Shown piece after piece: positions 34,201 to 44,800 of a stretch of DNA of 64,000 nucleotides. The notes below the pieces were generated by a model that was not told where the DNA came from, made no database searches, and saw only the letters and a list, made by a program, of their open reading frames with translations. Made by a program: the position numbers and the translations under genes. The stretch comes from JAEXOD01 sp963663265. Lineage in GTDB: Bacteria > Bacteroidota > Ignavibacteria > Ignavibacteriales > Melioribacteraceae. The DNA is taken from NCBI GenBank assembly GCA_963663265.2, contig CAXXXM010000002.1, forward strand, positions 62,001 to 126,000, read 5' to 3'. Every line of letters starts with the position of its first letter. Position 1 is the stretch's first letter.

Positions 34201-37200
34201 TTAATTAAGAGGGAGTGAGAAATAAAACGTTGCACCCTTGTTTAATTCACCAACAGCACGTACTTCCCCACCATGTTTATCAATAATACGTTTTACTAAG
34301 GCAAGCCCAACTCCTGTTCCTTCAAATTCTTCAATTTTATGCAATCTCTGGAAAACACCAAACAGCTTATGAGAATACTCCTGGTTAAACCCTACTCCAG
34401 AATCTTTAATAAAATAAACAATTTGATTAGGTTCTTGATAACAACCAATTTCAATACTTCTATCTCCTTTAGGGAGTGTATATTTAATTGAATTGTTTAT
34501 CAAATTAACCCATACTTGTTTTAAAAATGCCGGATCAGCATTTGCATTTACTAAATTTCCAATAAATACTTTGAATTTTGATTTTGTATCATCGGGAACG
34601 GTTTCATTAAAAATTTCGGTTACAAATTCAGTCATACTAATTTCTTGTTTTGTAATACTCGATTGTGTCACCCTTGAAAGAGCAAGCAGATCAGTAATAA
34701 GACAATCCATCTTTTTTGCATTTTGGCGTATAACTTCTAAAAACCTAAGACCTTCTTTATCTAAAGAATCTTTATATTCATCAACTAAAATACTCGAAAA
34801 TCCATCAATTGCTCGTAAAGGAGATCGCAAATCATGTGAAACAGAATAAGTGAAAGCATGAAGCTCTTTATTAGCAATTTCAAGTTCGTTAGTTCTTTCT
34901 AAAACTTTTTGATCTAACATTCTATTTAACTCAACAATCTCTTTTTCAGCTTTTTTACTATCAGTAATATCTCTTCCGGTAGCAATAAAGCCGACTTCAA
35001 TATCATCATCATTTTTAAGAACCTTACACCACCAGCCCAACAAACATACTTTACCATCATTCCTTACATGTTTATTTTCCAAATAATATAGATCATTAAA
35101 AGATGATTCTTCAATAAAAGAAGTATCAAATATATTATTCCCATCAAAAGAATAATGAGTTACAGGTTCGCCAACAATACTTTTGCCAAAGAATTCCAAG
35201 GCTGCTTTATTTGCCCAAGTAAAAGTTTTTCCTAAATCAACTTCAACAATTAAATCGGGTACTGATGCAAGTATTGCATCTTGCCTTGCTTGGATATCTT
35301 TCAATTTTATTTCTGAGTTTTTTGTATCAGTAACATCAATAGAAATTCCACCAATCAAATCCCCCTTGTTTTCAATTTTTATTGCAAATTTATGAGTTTC
35401 ATAAAAATGTATTTTACCATCTTTATGAGGGACAAATTCATCAACTTTAACATATCCCGATTTTAGTGCATTTATATCATTTTCAATCATTTCTTTTCCA
35501 ATCGCTTCTCCAAAAATCTCGATTGGATTTTTCCCATACCAAGCCGCTGCATCTAATTCATTTTCGAAATAATGATTTGCATAAATAACCTTACTCAATT
35601 GATCTTTAATAAAAACACCGGCAGGAAAATAATTCATAAACTGCCTAAATCTTTCCTCACTATCTTTTAGTTCACTCTGTATTTTATATGAATCTGTAAT
35701 ATCATCAGCATTTATCAAAGCAGCATAAACAACACCTTCTGAATTTCTAACAGGTTGACAACTCGTTCTAAACCATATTTTTTGATTATTAATTAATGAT
35801 TCAGATTCTTCCACAATTCCTTCGCCGGTAGATATCACGCGTTGAATATTATTAAGATTTTTAAATGCTATCTCTTCCGGAAAAATATCCTTAATATTAA
35901 CCCCAACAATTGACTTTTTGTCCAAGTTTAAATAGTTTGCAGCAATGGAATTTGAAAAAAGTATATTCCCCTCATAACTACATAAAACTAAAACAGAATC
36001 TGAACTTTCAAGAAAACTTTTATACTTTTCCTGATTTTCTAACAGATTCCTTTCTGTAATTTGTTTCTCCACTAATGTAGCAATTAATTTGGCAGCAGAT
36101 TTAACTCTTTCTTTTGCATAATTAATAATAAAATCAGGCCTTGAAAGGCATCTGTCTGAAATTTCTTGCAATTCTTCAATACTAACAGAATATAACCCTG
36201 CTATTCTCGCCAACTCCTGCTTATCCTTTGGAGGATCAGAATAAGTAAGATTGATGCTGCCAATTATTTTTTCTTCAGAAAGAATTGGGACAGAAAAAAC
36301 TTTAATCCCTCCATTGCAGCGAATATCCATAATACCATTGTTTTGAATAGAATTTTTGCAAGAATGTTTATAGCATGATTCATAACAAAGCCATTTTCCT
36401 GAGTTTGCTGCTTCTTCGTAGTCTTTTGCACCGGTAAGTTCAAAGGATTTTTTTACTAAAAATCTGCACCAATCAGAAATAAATACACCAAAACCCCAAC
36501 TTCCATCATGTTCAAAAACTGACGAAGCAGAACTTGTTAACCCTAAATAATCATCTATAATTCCTTTTAATATCTCAATATTAATATTATTTTGTAAAAC
36601 TTTCTCATTAGAGTCAAAAAACTCAGTATTAATATAAAATACTTTATCTAATTTGTCCTCTTCATATCCTTTTTTAGAAAGCATCCATTCAATTTTTTTT
36701 AATTCAAGTTCAGCAATTTTCCGTTCATGAATATTAGAAATAGTTCCAATTATTCTCAGTATACTATCTATATCATTCTTAAATATTTTTTTCCCCTTTA
36801 TCAGTATCCATGTATAATCACCATATGAATTTTTCACTCGTGCTTCAACAGAGATTAAAGAGTCTGAAATGTTGGATGAAGTTCGAATTTGATTTTTAAA
36901 CTTAACAAGATCATCACTAAAGATTAACTCTTTTAATTTTTCGCTATTTACCTTAAATTCATTAACGCCATATCCAAGCATAGTATAAGCTTGAGCACTC
37001 CAATAAATTTCATCTTTCTCAAAATCCCAATCCCAAACTCCATCAGTACTTGCATCCAATGCTAACCTTAATCTTTCCTCAGTTTTTTGTAAAAGATTTT
37101 TAATTTTATTGCTCTCTGTTACATCTCTAATTACGCCATATACTTTATGAAGTTCTTTATCATAGCGAGCAGTAGAGTGAACATCTAAAATTTTCCCATC

Positions 37201-38562
37201 ATTTTTTCTCTTAATCTTAAAATCAATATCGTATGGGAAATTATGAGTTATTAAATTTATTAAAGCTGCATCCAATGAAGCACGAAATTCTTTTAGAGGG
37301 AATTCTTGAATTTCATCAAGTGTTAATTTAGTTTTATCAGTACCATAGATTTTTATTGCACCTTCAGATGCACAAACACTTTTTGTACGAAGGTCTAATT
37401 CCCAATTACCGGAACCGGCAATTATTTCTGTACGCTTTAGCCTTTCCTCGTTAACAACAAGCTCGTTATAGTTTGAAAGTTTAGTATTTAAATGATGAAC
37501 ATTTTTGGAATCATAAATATTTTTTACAAAAAAGAATAAACCAACAATTGATAAAACAGAAAGAAAAAGCAAATAATAAATTTTAGTGTAAAAATCACCA
37601 TATACTTCTGATACATCAATTCTTGCTAAAAGATAATAACTACTTTTTGGAATTGCTCTTAGTACTGCATAATATTTTACACCACTTTCATCAGTCCGCT
37701 CAAATAATGTAATAATTTCATCAGTAGAAATTAAGTTTTTCAGCTCCTCAATATCATCAAATTCTTTTTCAAGCCCTATCCCTTTTAGTTTTTTTGTGTC
37801 ATGTTGATAACAGAGTTTCTTTTTTGAGTAATCCGTTTTATCAAAATGACCAAGATTATTTATATTTTTAGTATTATTTAGATGTGTATTTTTATTTTTA
37901 AGAAGGTATATTTCGCCTGTTTCAGTAGGAAAATTCAAGTTCAACATGTTGGGAAATAATGATGTTTCAGGATCGAGCATTATACAAATAATACCTAAAT
38001 ACTTGCCCTCCCGGGCATTTTCAAAAACAGGCAAAGTTAATAAAAACAATGATTTTTTCTCTGAACTATCATAATACAAATCTTTCCAAAAAAAAGATTT
38101 TGCACGCACAGAAGATTTCACTTGCTTTTCAATAGCTTCATCGTAATTAGGGTCAACTCTTTCCGGTATTGTTTTTAATGGAATATAATTTGAATCAAAT
38201 ACTATTAATCTATGGATTTTGAAAACGTCAACTATATTTTTTAAATACTTGCTGATTATATAATCAGAGGTTTTATTACGATTTTTGAGATAAAAACTGA
38301 GATTAGCATAAAGCTTCTCGTTGTTTCTTATTCGTTTAACTATATTAAAATGTTCTTGTTTATATATTTCGAATTCTTTTACGCTAAGGCTTAAAGAAGA
38401 ATTAAGCTTGGCTTTTGTTTCGAGTTTTATAAAAGAATAATAATTATAATAATATGAAATGCCTGTATAAATAATAAAAACACAAATAATAGATGCAACA
38501 AAAATAAGCAAACCATTAATCTTCTTATTTTTGTCATTAGAATTCGCTATTTTCATTGGCAC
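34201..38562 (-). CDS. Giant membrane sensor histidine kinase with five PAS domains and a PocR domain
   Basis: 1453 residues. Membrane segments at about 17-38 and 327-346 enclose a Cache-like extracytoplasmic domain. In the cytosol follow PAS 1 (about 375-490), PAS 2 (about 492-620), a PocR-type ligand domain (about 665-830; CYESCYKHSCKNSIQNNG and FSVPILSEEKIIGSINL), PAS 3-5 (about 845-1205), a HisKA domain with His in YSVSHDLRSPLRAID, and an HATPase (GVGFNQ, FEGTGVGLALVKRIIDKHGG). PocR domains bind small hydroxylated or aromatic ligands and several carry clustered Cys. No receiver is fused, but the Rcp1-like gene follows. The start is GTG 38562, with a GGGGG ribosome binding site 9 bases upstream; ATG 38556 is the alternative. 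Confidence 0.93.
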   Translation of the reverse strand: MPMKIANSNDKNKKINGLLIFVASIICVFIIYTGISYYYNYYSFIKLETKAKLNSSLSLSVKEFEIYKQEHFNIVKRIRNNEKLYANLSFYLKNRNKTSDYIISKYLKNIVDVFKIHRLIVFDSNYIPLKTIPERVDPNYDEAIEKQVKSSVRAKSFFWKDLYYDSSEKKSLFLLTLPVFENAREGKYLGIICIMLDPETSLFPNMLNLNFPTETGEIYLLKNKNTHLNNTKNINNLGHFDKTDYSKKKLCYQHDTKKLKGIGLEKEFDDIEELKNLISTDEIITLFERTDESGVKYYAVLRAIPKSSYYLLARIDVSEVYGDFYTKIYYLLFLSVLSIVGLFFFVKNIYDSKNVHHLNTKLSNYNELVVNEERLKRTEIIAGSGNWELDLRTKSVCASEGAIKIYGTDKTKLTLDEIQEFPLKEFRASLDAALINLITHNFPYDIDFKIKRKNDGKILDVHSTARYDKELHKVYGVIRDVTESNKIKNLLQKTEERLRLALDASTDGVWDWDFEKDEIYWSAQAYTMLGYGVNEFKVNSEKLKELIFSDDLVKFKNQIRTSSNISDSLISVEARVKNSYGDYTWILIKGKKIFKNDIDSILRIIGTISNIHERKIAELELKKIEWMLSKKGYEEDKLDKVFYINTEFFDSNEKVLQNNINIEILKGIIDDYLGLTSSASSVFEHDGSWGFGVFISDWCRFLVKKSFELTGAKDYEEAANSGKWLCYESCYKHSCKNSIQNNGIMDIRCNGGIKVFSVPILSEEKIIGSINLTYSDPPKDKQELARIAGLYSVSIEELQEISDRCLSRPDFIINYAKERVKSAAKLIATLVEKQITERNLLENQEKYKSFLESSDSVLVLCSYEGNILFSNSIAANYLNLDKKSIVGVNIKDIFPEEIAFKNLNNIQRVISTGEGIVEESESLINNQKIWFRTSCQPVRNSEGVVYAALINADDITDSYKIQSELKDSEERFRQFMNYFPAGVFIKDQLSKVIYANHYFENELDAAAWYGKNPIEIFGEAIGKEMIENDINALKSGYVKVDEFVPHKDGKIHFYETHKFAIKIENKGDLIGGISIDVTDTKNSEIKLKDIQARQDAILASVPDLIVEVDLGKTFTWANKAALEFFGKSIVGEPVTHYSFDGNNIFDTSFIEESSFNDLYYLENKHVRNDGKVCLLGWWCKVLKNDDDIEVGFIATGRDITDSKKAEKEIVELNRMLDQKVLERTNELEIANKELHAFTYSVSHDLRSPLRAIDGFSSILVDEYKDSLDKEGLRFLEVIRQNAKKMDCLITDLLALSRVTQSSITKQEISMTEFVTEIFNETVPDDTKSKFKVFIGNLVNANADPAFLKQVWVNLINNSIKYTLPKGDRSIEIGCYQEPNQIVYFIKDSGVGFNQEYSHKLFGVFQRLHKIEEFEGTGVGLALVKRIIDKHGGEVRAVGELNKGATFYFSLPLN

Positions 38563-38660
38563 GGATTGAATCCCCCTTAATAAATTGAAAACAAATGTTT
38601 TCTAACAGTTTATTTAATTAAATATAATAAAAAATGTTCAATTAATTAAAATAAAAAATA

Positions 38661-38697
38661 TTTTCTAAAGTAGATAATTTTTATCCACTTTCGAAAA
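38661..38697 (+). promoter_or_regulatory. 37-bp inverted-repeat operator upstream of the Rrf2-cydAB operon
   Basis: The left arm 38661-38677 (TTTTCTAAAGTAGATAA) and right arm 38681-38697 (TTATCCACTTTCGAAAA) are complementary at 15 of 17 positions around TTT. It lies 35 bases before the Rrf2 ATG, where a repressor would cover the promoter. Rrf2 proteins bind such palindromes as dimers, so autoregulation and control of cydAB is likely. Confidence 0.65.
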
Positions 38698-38732
38698 TAT
38701 TTTATTATATTGCAAAAAAAATGGAAATATTT

Positions 38733-39185
38733 ATGCAGATTACTATTGCAGGTGAATACGCCATTAGAGCGATGCTTTTTTTGGCAACAAAGCAGTTTGG
38801 CTCGTTAAGTCAAACAGCAGCAATAGCAGAGGAAGGTGATATACCAAAACCATTTTTAAGAAAGATTTTATCAACACTCACAAAAGCTGGATTAATTGAA
38901 TCATTTAGAGGAATTAACGGAGGAATAAAGTTATCAAGACCGGCAAAAAATATTTCGTTATTACAAATAATTGAAGCTATAGATGGGAAACTATTTTTCA
39001 ACAAGTGTTTTTTTGAGCCAGATTTTTGCCATAGAACAAAATGGTGTGCTGTACATGCTGTTTGGAGTGAAGCACAAATTGAGGTAAGAAAAATACTAAA
39101 TAGAAATTCTTTAGAAGATTTAGTAAAAAATAATAAATTAAATATGTGCAAAGTTAATAATTCACAAATTAGTAAAACTAATTAG
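38733..39185 (+). CDS. Rrf2 family transcriptional regulator, probably iron-sulfur sensing
   Basis: About 150 residues. A winged helix begins MQITIAGEYAIRAMLFLA, and the recognition region is KPFLRKILSTLTKAGLIESFRGINGG. Three Cys in KCFFEPDFCHRTKWC (about 90-105) match the cluster-binding loop of IscR/NsrR/RsrR-type members. The longer ORF starts at 38721; ATG 38733, with TGGAAAT upstream, matches the family start better. It is 10 bases from cydA, so it is co-transcribed with the oxidase. It probably represses the operon and responds to oxygen, NO or Fe-S status. Confidence 0.92.
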   Translation: MQITIAGEYAIRAMLFLATKQFGSLSQTAAIAEEGDIPKPFLRKILSTLTKAGLIESFRGINGGIKLSRPAKNISLLQIIEAIDGKLFFNKCFFEPDFCHRTKWCAVHAVWSEAQIEVRKILNRNSLEDLVKNNKLNMCKVNNSQISKTN

Positions 39186-39195
39186 GAGAAAAAAG

Positions 39196-40599
39196 ATGTT
39201 AGATCCTGTACTATTGGGCCGTATTCAGTTTGCTATGACAGTAGGATTCCATTTTCTCTTCCCCCCTATTTCAATTGGATTGGCGTGGTTAATTTTTATA
39301 ATTGAAACACTTGGCTGGAGAAGAAAGGAAGAAGCTTACGTTAAACTTGGCAAATTTTTTGGAAAATTATTTGGGCTTGTATTTGGAGTTGGGGTTGCAA
39401 CAGGTATAGTTATGGAATTTCAGTTTGGTACTAACTGGGCTGAATATTCTAAATTTGTAGGTGATATTTTCGGGGCTCCTTTAGCCGCAGAAGGTATATT
39501 TGCATTTTTCTTAGAATCTACATTTTTAGGTTTATTTTTATTTGGTAGAAACAAAGTATCTAAAGGGGTTCATTGGTTTTCATCATTAATGGTTGCTTTT
39601 GGTGCAACTCTTTCTGCTTTCTGGATAATTGTTGCAAATTCTTGGCAGCAAACTCCTACTGGCTTTATATTAAAAAACACAAAAACTGGAGAAATAATTT
39701 CCAAAGAAACATTATTAACTTTAGATAATTTGGTTCTAAAAAATGTTAGGGCTGAATTAGTTGACTTTTGGGGGGCTGTTTTTAACCCAAGTTCTTTAAT
39801 TAGATATTTCCATACTGTTGATGCAGCTTTAATTTCTGGGGCATTCTTTATGGCTGGAATTTCGGCTTATCTAATTCTAAAGAAAAAAGATGTAGAATTA
39901 ATGAAAAAATCATTGGTTATTTCAATCATTTTTGGATTAATTGTTTCGTTATTAGAAGTATTTCCATTTGGTCACGAACATGGACGACAAGTAGCTCAAA
40001 CTCAACCGGAAAAATTTGCTGCTATTCAAGGACTATACACTACACAAGACGGTGCACCGGTTGTTTTATTTGCTTTTCCAACTACTACTCCACCTGAACT
40101 AAAAGCCAAAATTGAAATACCGGGTATTTTAAGTTGGCTTGCTTTTGGTGATGTTAATGCAACAATAAAAGGGATAAATGAATTTCCTAAAGAAAACATT
40201 CCTCCATTATTTATTACATTTGTTTCTTACCACAACATGGTTGCTTTAGGAATGTATTTTATTTTAATTATGGGAATTGGTGTTTATAAAATCAAGAAAA
40301 AAACATTGTTGGATAGTCCAAAATATCTTAAAATTTTAGTTTGGTCAATCCCTCTTCCTTTAATTGCATGTCAATTAGGATGGATTGCGGCTGAAGTTGG
40401 CAGACAACCTTGGATAGTTTGGCATTTAATGAAAACAAATGATGCAATATCCTTTAATGTTTCTGCCGGCGAAGTATTGTTTTCAATTATTTTATTTGCA
40501 ATAATTGATGCGTTTTTATTGGCATTTTTAATTTACTTCCTAAAGAAAGAAATTGATAGAGGACCAAATTATATAAAATCTAAGGAGGTTGCAGCATGA
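39196..40599 (+). CDS. cydA: Cytochrome bd ubiquinol oxidase subunit I
   Basis: 467 residues; the quinol-oxidising and heme-bearing subunit of the high-affinity terminal oxidase in the inner membrane. The start has the heme ligand His19 in MTVGFHFLFPPISIG. GRQPW(IVW) near residue 412 is the family signature. The Q loop is short, as in the CydA type of Bacteroidetes and Firmicutes rather than the long E. coli type. An AGGAGA ribosome binding site precedes the ATG. It overlaps cydB by 4 bases. Reduces oxygen to water without proton pumping and supports growth at low oxygen. Confidence 0.97.
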   Translation: MLDPVLLGRIQFAMTVGFHFLFPPISIGLAWLIFIIETLGWRRKEEAYVKLGKFFGKLFGLVFGVGVATGIVMEFQFGTNWAEYSKFVGDIFGAPLAAEGIFAFFLESTFLGLFLFGRNKVSKGVHWFSSLMVAFGATLSAFWIIVANSWQQTPTGFILKNTKTGEIISKETLLTLDNLVLKNVRAELVDFWGAVFNPSSLIRYFHTVDAALISGAFFMAGISAYLILKKKDVELMKKSLVISIIFGLIVSLLEVFPFGHEHGRQVAQTQPEKFAAIQGLYTTQDGAPVVLFAFPTTTPPELKAKIEIPGILSWLAFGDVNATIKGINEFPKENIPPLFITFVSYHNMVALGMYFILIMGIGVYKIKKKTLLDSPKYLKILVWSIPLPLIACQLGWIAAEVGRQPWIVWHLMKTNDAISFNVSAGEVLFSIILFAIIDAFLLAFLIYFLKKEIDRGPNYIKSKEVAA

Positions 40600-41618
40600 T
40601 TGATTTAAACACAATATGGTTCCTTTTAGTAGGTGTATTAGTTATTGGATACGCTATACTTGATGGCTTTGATTTAGGAGTTGGAGTACTCCATTTTTTT
40701 GCCAAAAATGATAAAGAAAAAAGAACAAACTTAAATGCTATTGGTCCTGTTTGGGATGGAAACGAAGTTTGGTTATTAACCGGTGGCGGTGCATTATTTG
40801 CTGCATTCCCTGCTGTTTACGCTACTGTATTTAGTGGCTTTTATTTGGCTTTTATTTTAGTCCTTTTTGGTTTAATAGCACGTGCCGTTTCTTTTGAATT
40901 CAGAAAGCATTCTGACGATGATAAAATGAAAAAAATATGGGACTCGGCTTTTATTTTTGGAAGCTTTTTACCCGGCTTGTTATATGGTGTTGCTTTTGGA
41001 AATGTATTACATGGATTACCAATAGCAGATAATATGGAATATACAGGAAACTTTTTCGCTTTATTGAATCCGTTTTCGTTGTTAGTTGGATTAGTGGGAC
41101 TAATAATGTTCGTTATGCATGGTGCGATTTATATGACAATGAAAGCCGATAACGAGCAAAGAGAAAAAATGTTTTCATATGCTTCTAAAACATATTACCC
41201 TTTTGTTGTTTTATATATTTTAGCTACAATATACGCTTTTGTAAGTTTACCTTATTTATTCGAAAAATCTTTTTCTAATCCACTATTCTACATTTTAACT
41301 TTAGTTTTAGTTATTTCGATAGTATATATTCCTATTGGTTTGAAAGCAAAAAAAAGCGGACTTACATTTATCGCTTCTTCAGTAATGATTGCCATGATGT
41401 TATTAAACTCAGCAATTTCATTATTCCCTCGTTTGGCACCATCAAGCATTGATTTGGAAAACTTCAGCTTGACTATTTATAATGCTTCATCATCACAAAA
41501 CACTTTGATGGTAATGTTGATTATGGCTCTTATTGGAATGCCGATAGTTATTGGATATACAATTTATATTTATAGAGTATTTAAAGGGAAAGTTGTTTTA
41601 GGACACGATGGGTATTAA
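40596..41618 (+). CDS. cydB: Cytochrome bd ubiquinol oxidase subunit II
   Basis: 340 residues with about eight membrane segments. The start WFLLVGVLVIGYAILDGFDLGVG is the CydB signature, followed by IGPVWDGNEVWLLTGGGALFAAFP. The ATGA overlap with cydA gives coupled translation, and a GGAGG lies inside the cydA end. No cydX-like small ORF or cydCD genes follow. A hairpin terminator ends the operon, so the unit is Rrf2-cydA-cydB. Confidence 0.97.
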   Translation: MIDLNTIWFLLVGVLVIGYAILDGFDLGVGVLHFFAKNDKEKRTNLNAIGPVWDGNEVWLLTGGGALFAAFPAVYATVFSGFYLAFILVLFGLIARAVSFEFRKHSDDDKMKKIWDSAFIFGSFLPGLLYGVAFGNVLHGLPIADNMEYTGNFFALLNPFSLLVGLVGLIMFVMHGAIYMTMKADNEQREKMFSYASKTYYPFVVLYILATIYAFVSLPYLFEKSFSNPLFYILTLVLVISIVYIPIGLKAKKSGLTFIASSVMIAMMLLNSAISLFPRLAPSSIDLENFSLTIYNASSSQNTLMVMLIMALIGMPIVIGYTIYIYRVFKGKVVLGHDGY

Positions 41619-41629
41619 TATAACTCTTA

Positions 41630-41660
41630 AGCTGCCAATTATAAGTTGGCAGCTATTTAT
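41630..41660 (+). terminator. Terminator after cydB
   Basis: A perfect 9-bp stem AGCTGCCAA (41630-41638)/TTGGCAGCT (41646-41654), loop of 7, then a moderately T-rich tail. Confidence 0.75.
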
Positions 41661-41896
41661 TCCCCTATATACAAAGCAATTATTCACCATCTCCATAAAC
41701 TTTCTGAATTAACCAGTTTAAATATAGATAACTTCCCTCATTATTTTTCTCGTAAAAACACTAAAAACAACGCTTTAACATCCAGTTAATTGCAATTATT
41801 TTTAATTTCTCTTTAAAATTTATAGAATATACTTGAAAAAAGGATTTTATAGTATTATACTAATTTCCAGATAAAATTAATACAGTTAGGTGAACA

Positions 41897-44800
41897 ATGA
41901 AAACAACCAAAAGTATTCTTTTTATTCTTTTTCTTGATATGACTTTAATCTTCGGACAATCTACAGGTGATTACAGAACAGTAGATAGTGGTAATTGGAC
42001 ACAACTAAATGTTTGGGAGTACTTTAACGGCACATCATGGATTACTCCTTCAGTTTCACCTACAAGTAGTTCCGAAAGTATTACAATTAGAAGCGGACAC
42101 ACAATAACCTTACCAAATTCTACTTATATTATACTTGATCAAGTTATTGTAGAATCAAGTGCCGAATTAGTAATTCCCGATGGAACAAGTATAACTGTAA
42201 ATGATGGAACCGGAGACGACTTTGTTGTTAATGGCAAGTTAAGCTTGGGTGGATCATTACATGGAACCGGGAAAGTGATAATTAACGGGACCTTTGAATG
42301 GTATTATAGTACTTTTAGTGACTGGTCTTCTTATGCTGGTATCTCTAATAAAGATATCAATATCAGCACATCTGGAGAAATGAGTTTAACAGGTACTTCA
42401 CAAAAATGGATGTATGCAGGTATTATTAAAAATAGCGGTACTATCACCCTACCTGATGGAACCGGTTTTCTTCACGGAATTGAAAATGCTGAATTGCATA
42501 ATCTATCTACTGGAGTAATTGATATTGCTCTTGATGGAAAAATCTATACTAGTGGTGTGAGTGGTTTTTATAATTATGGTTTCAGAGTTTATAACTACGG
42601 TACAATAAAAAAAAGTGCAGGCAGTGGAACAGCTCTTCTTGAAAAGTTATTCTTTTTCAACTATGGAACTGCACTCATTCAAAGTGGAACGTTAGATGTC
42701 TATTCATATAACAATAGTCCGGGACATACAGGTACTTTTACCCTTAGTATGGGAACAACATTAATATTTAGAGGAAACGGAGCTCAACATCTTGCAGATA
42801 ATGCATTAATTAATGGAACCGGCACAGTACAAATAACAACAGGATCTCTAAATTTTGCCGGTAATACAACCGGGGCAATATTTGATACTAATATTGATGT
42901 TCAGCTTTCAGGAGGAGAACTTGGTGGAGGGACAAATAAAGGGACAGTAAAGGGTTCAATGAATTGGAGCGGCGGTACAATATCCGGAGCTTTAACAATC
43001 CCTGAAGGAGTTGAATTACTATTAACCGGTTCTGCAACTAAGTCCTTAAATAATTCTAAAATTTACAATTACGGGACCATTAAATGGCAGGATGGCGGTT
43101 TTAATCCAACCAATTATGGAGAACTTTATAACGAAAGTAGTGGGATTTTTGAGATTCAATGTGATCAAACATTAGATCAGTATAATTACTATGGTTATAC
43201 TGGCAGAATCAACAATTACGGCACAATCAATAAAACTACAACAAGCGGTGTTACAACAATTTCAAGAGGATTTATAAATAATCATGGTTCAATTGCTGCT
43301 ACTTCTGGAGATATAGTTTTGGTTTCAAATGCTGGAATAAATAATTATGGCAGTATTGAAGTAAGCGAAGGAAAACTTTTTTCGATGATTGCTACTGGCA
43401 CTTATTTAAACATAAATAGTGGAAGTATTCTTGATATTATAGGAACTCTTGAATTCCGTGGGGCAAATATCACAACTAACAATACCGAAATAATTTTAGG
43501 CGGGGCATCTTCTCAAATTTTGGATGAAAGCAGCAATAATGCTTTAGCAAACTTTGCTACAAATAGTTCAACCGGAAAATTCACATTAAAAAATGGCAGA
43601 AATTTTTCTACTAATGCAGCTACTTTTACAAATAATGGAATTCTCGATTGTGGTACAAATATTTTTTCAGGATCGGGGAATTTTACTAATGGTTCAGGAG
43701 CAACTTTAAAAATTGGGTCTCCTGATGGAATTACTCAAAGCGGAAGTTCAGGGAATATTCAAAGTTCAGGAACCAGAACTTATTCAAATTCAGCTAATTA
43801 TATTTATAATGGTACTGCTGCTCAAATTACAGGGAGTGGTCTCCCCAATCAAGTAAATGACCTTACACTCGATAATTCAAATGGATTAACACTTTCCGCA
43901 AGTGTTTCTGTTGCAGGAACTTTGTACTTAAATTCAGGGAATATTTTTACAGATATTAATCAATTAGTTTTAGGTACCAGCACTTCATCTTTAGGTACTC
44001 TAAACAGAACAACGGGTTCAATAATTGGCACTTTCTCAAGATGGTTTGCTGCATCTACAGTAGAAAACGTCGTATTTCCAGTAGGGACTGCTACAAACTA
44101 TCGACCAGTCAATATTAGTTTTACGGCTGCTCCAACTACCGGAGGGAACATAGGTGCAAGATTTGTTTCTTCAAATCCGGGAACTGCCGGTCTCCCTTTG
44201 AACGATGGAGGTGAATCGATACAAAATATTGGGATACAAGGATATTGGGAAGTTTTTAATTGGAATGGCTTAGCGGGAGGAACTTATGATATGGATTTAA
44301 CCGGTGACGGTTTTACAGGAATAACCGACTACACAGCCCTACATTTGTTAAGACGAGATGATGAGTGGAGCAATTGGGATGTTGCAGGTTCTCATGCAGC
44401 ATGCACAGGCTCAAATGGTTGTCCAACAGTCCATAGAATAGGATTAACTTCTTTTTCTGAATTTGGAATTGGCTCTACTTCTGCAAATCCTCTCCCGGTT
44501 GAATTAATCTCATTCGATGCTGTTATACTAAACAATCAGGTTACTTTAACTTGGAAAACCGCAACAGAAATTAATAGTTATAAATTTGAAATTGAAAGAG
44601 CAAAAACACAAAACAATAAACAGTTAACTAAACCCATATATGAAACTATTGGCTTTATACAAGCAGCAGGTAATAGCCAAACTGTAAGGGAGTATAGTTT
44701 TACTGATTGTTCTGTTTCTACCGGTTCTTACATTTATAGACTAAAACAAATAGATATTGATGGTAATTTTGAATATTCAAATTCAATTAATGTTGAGAAC

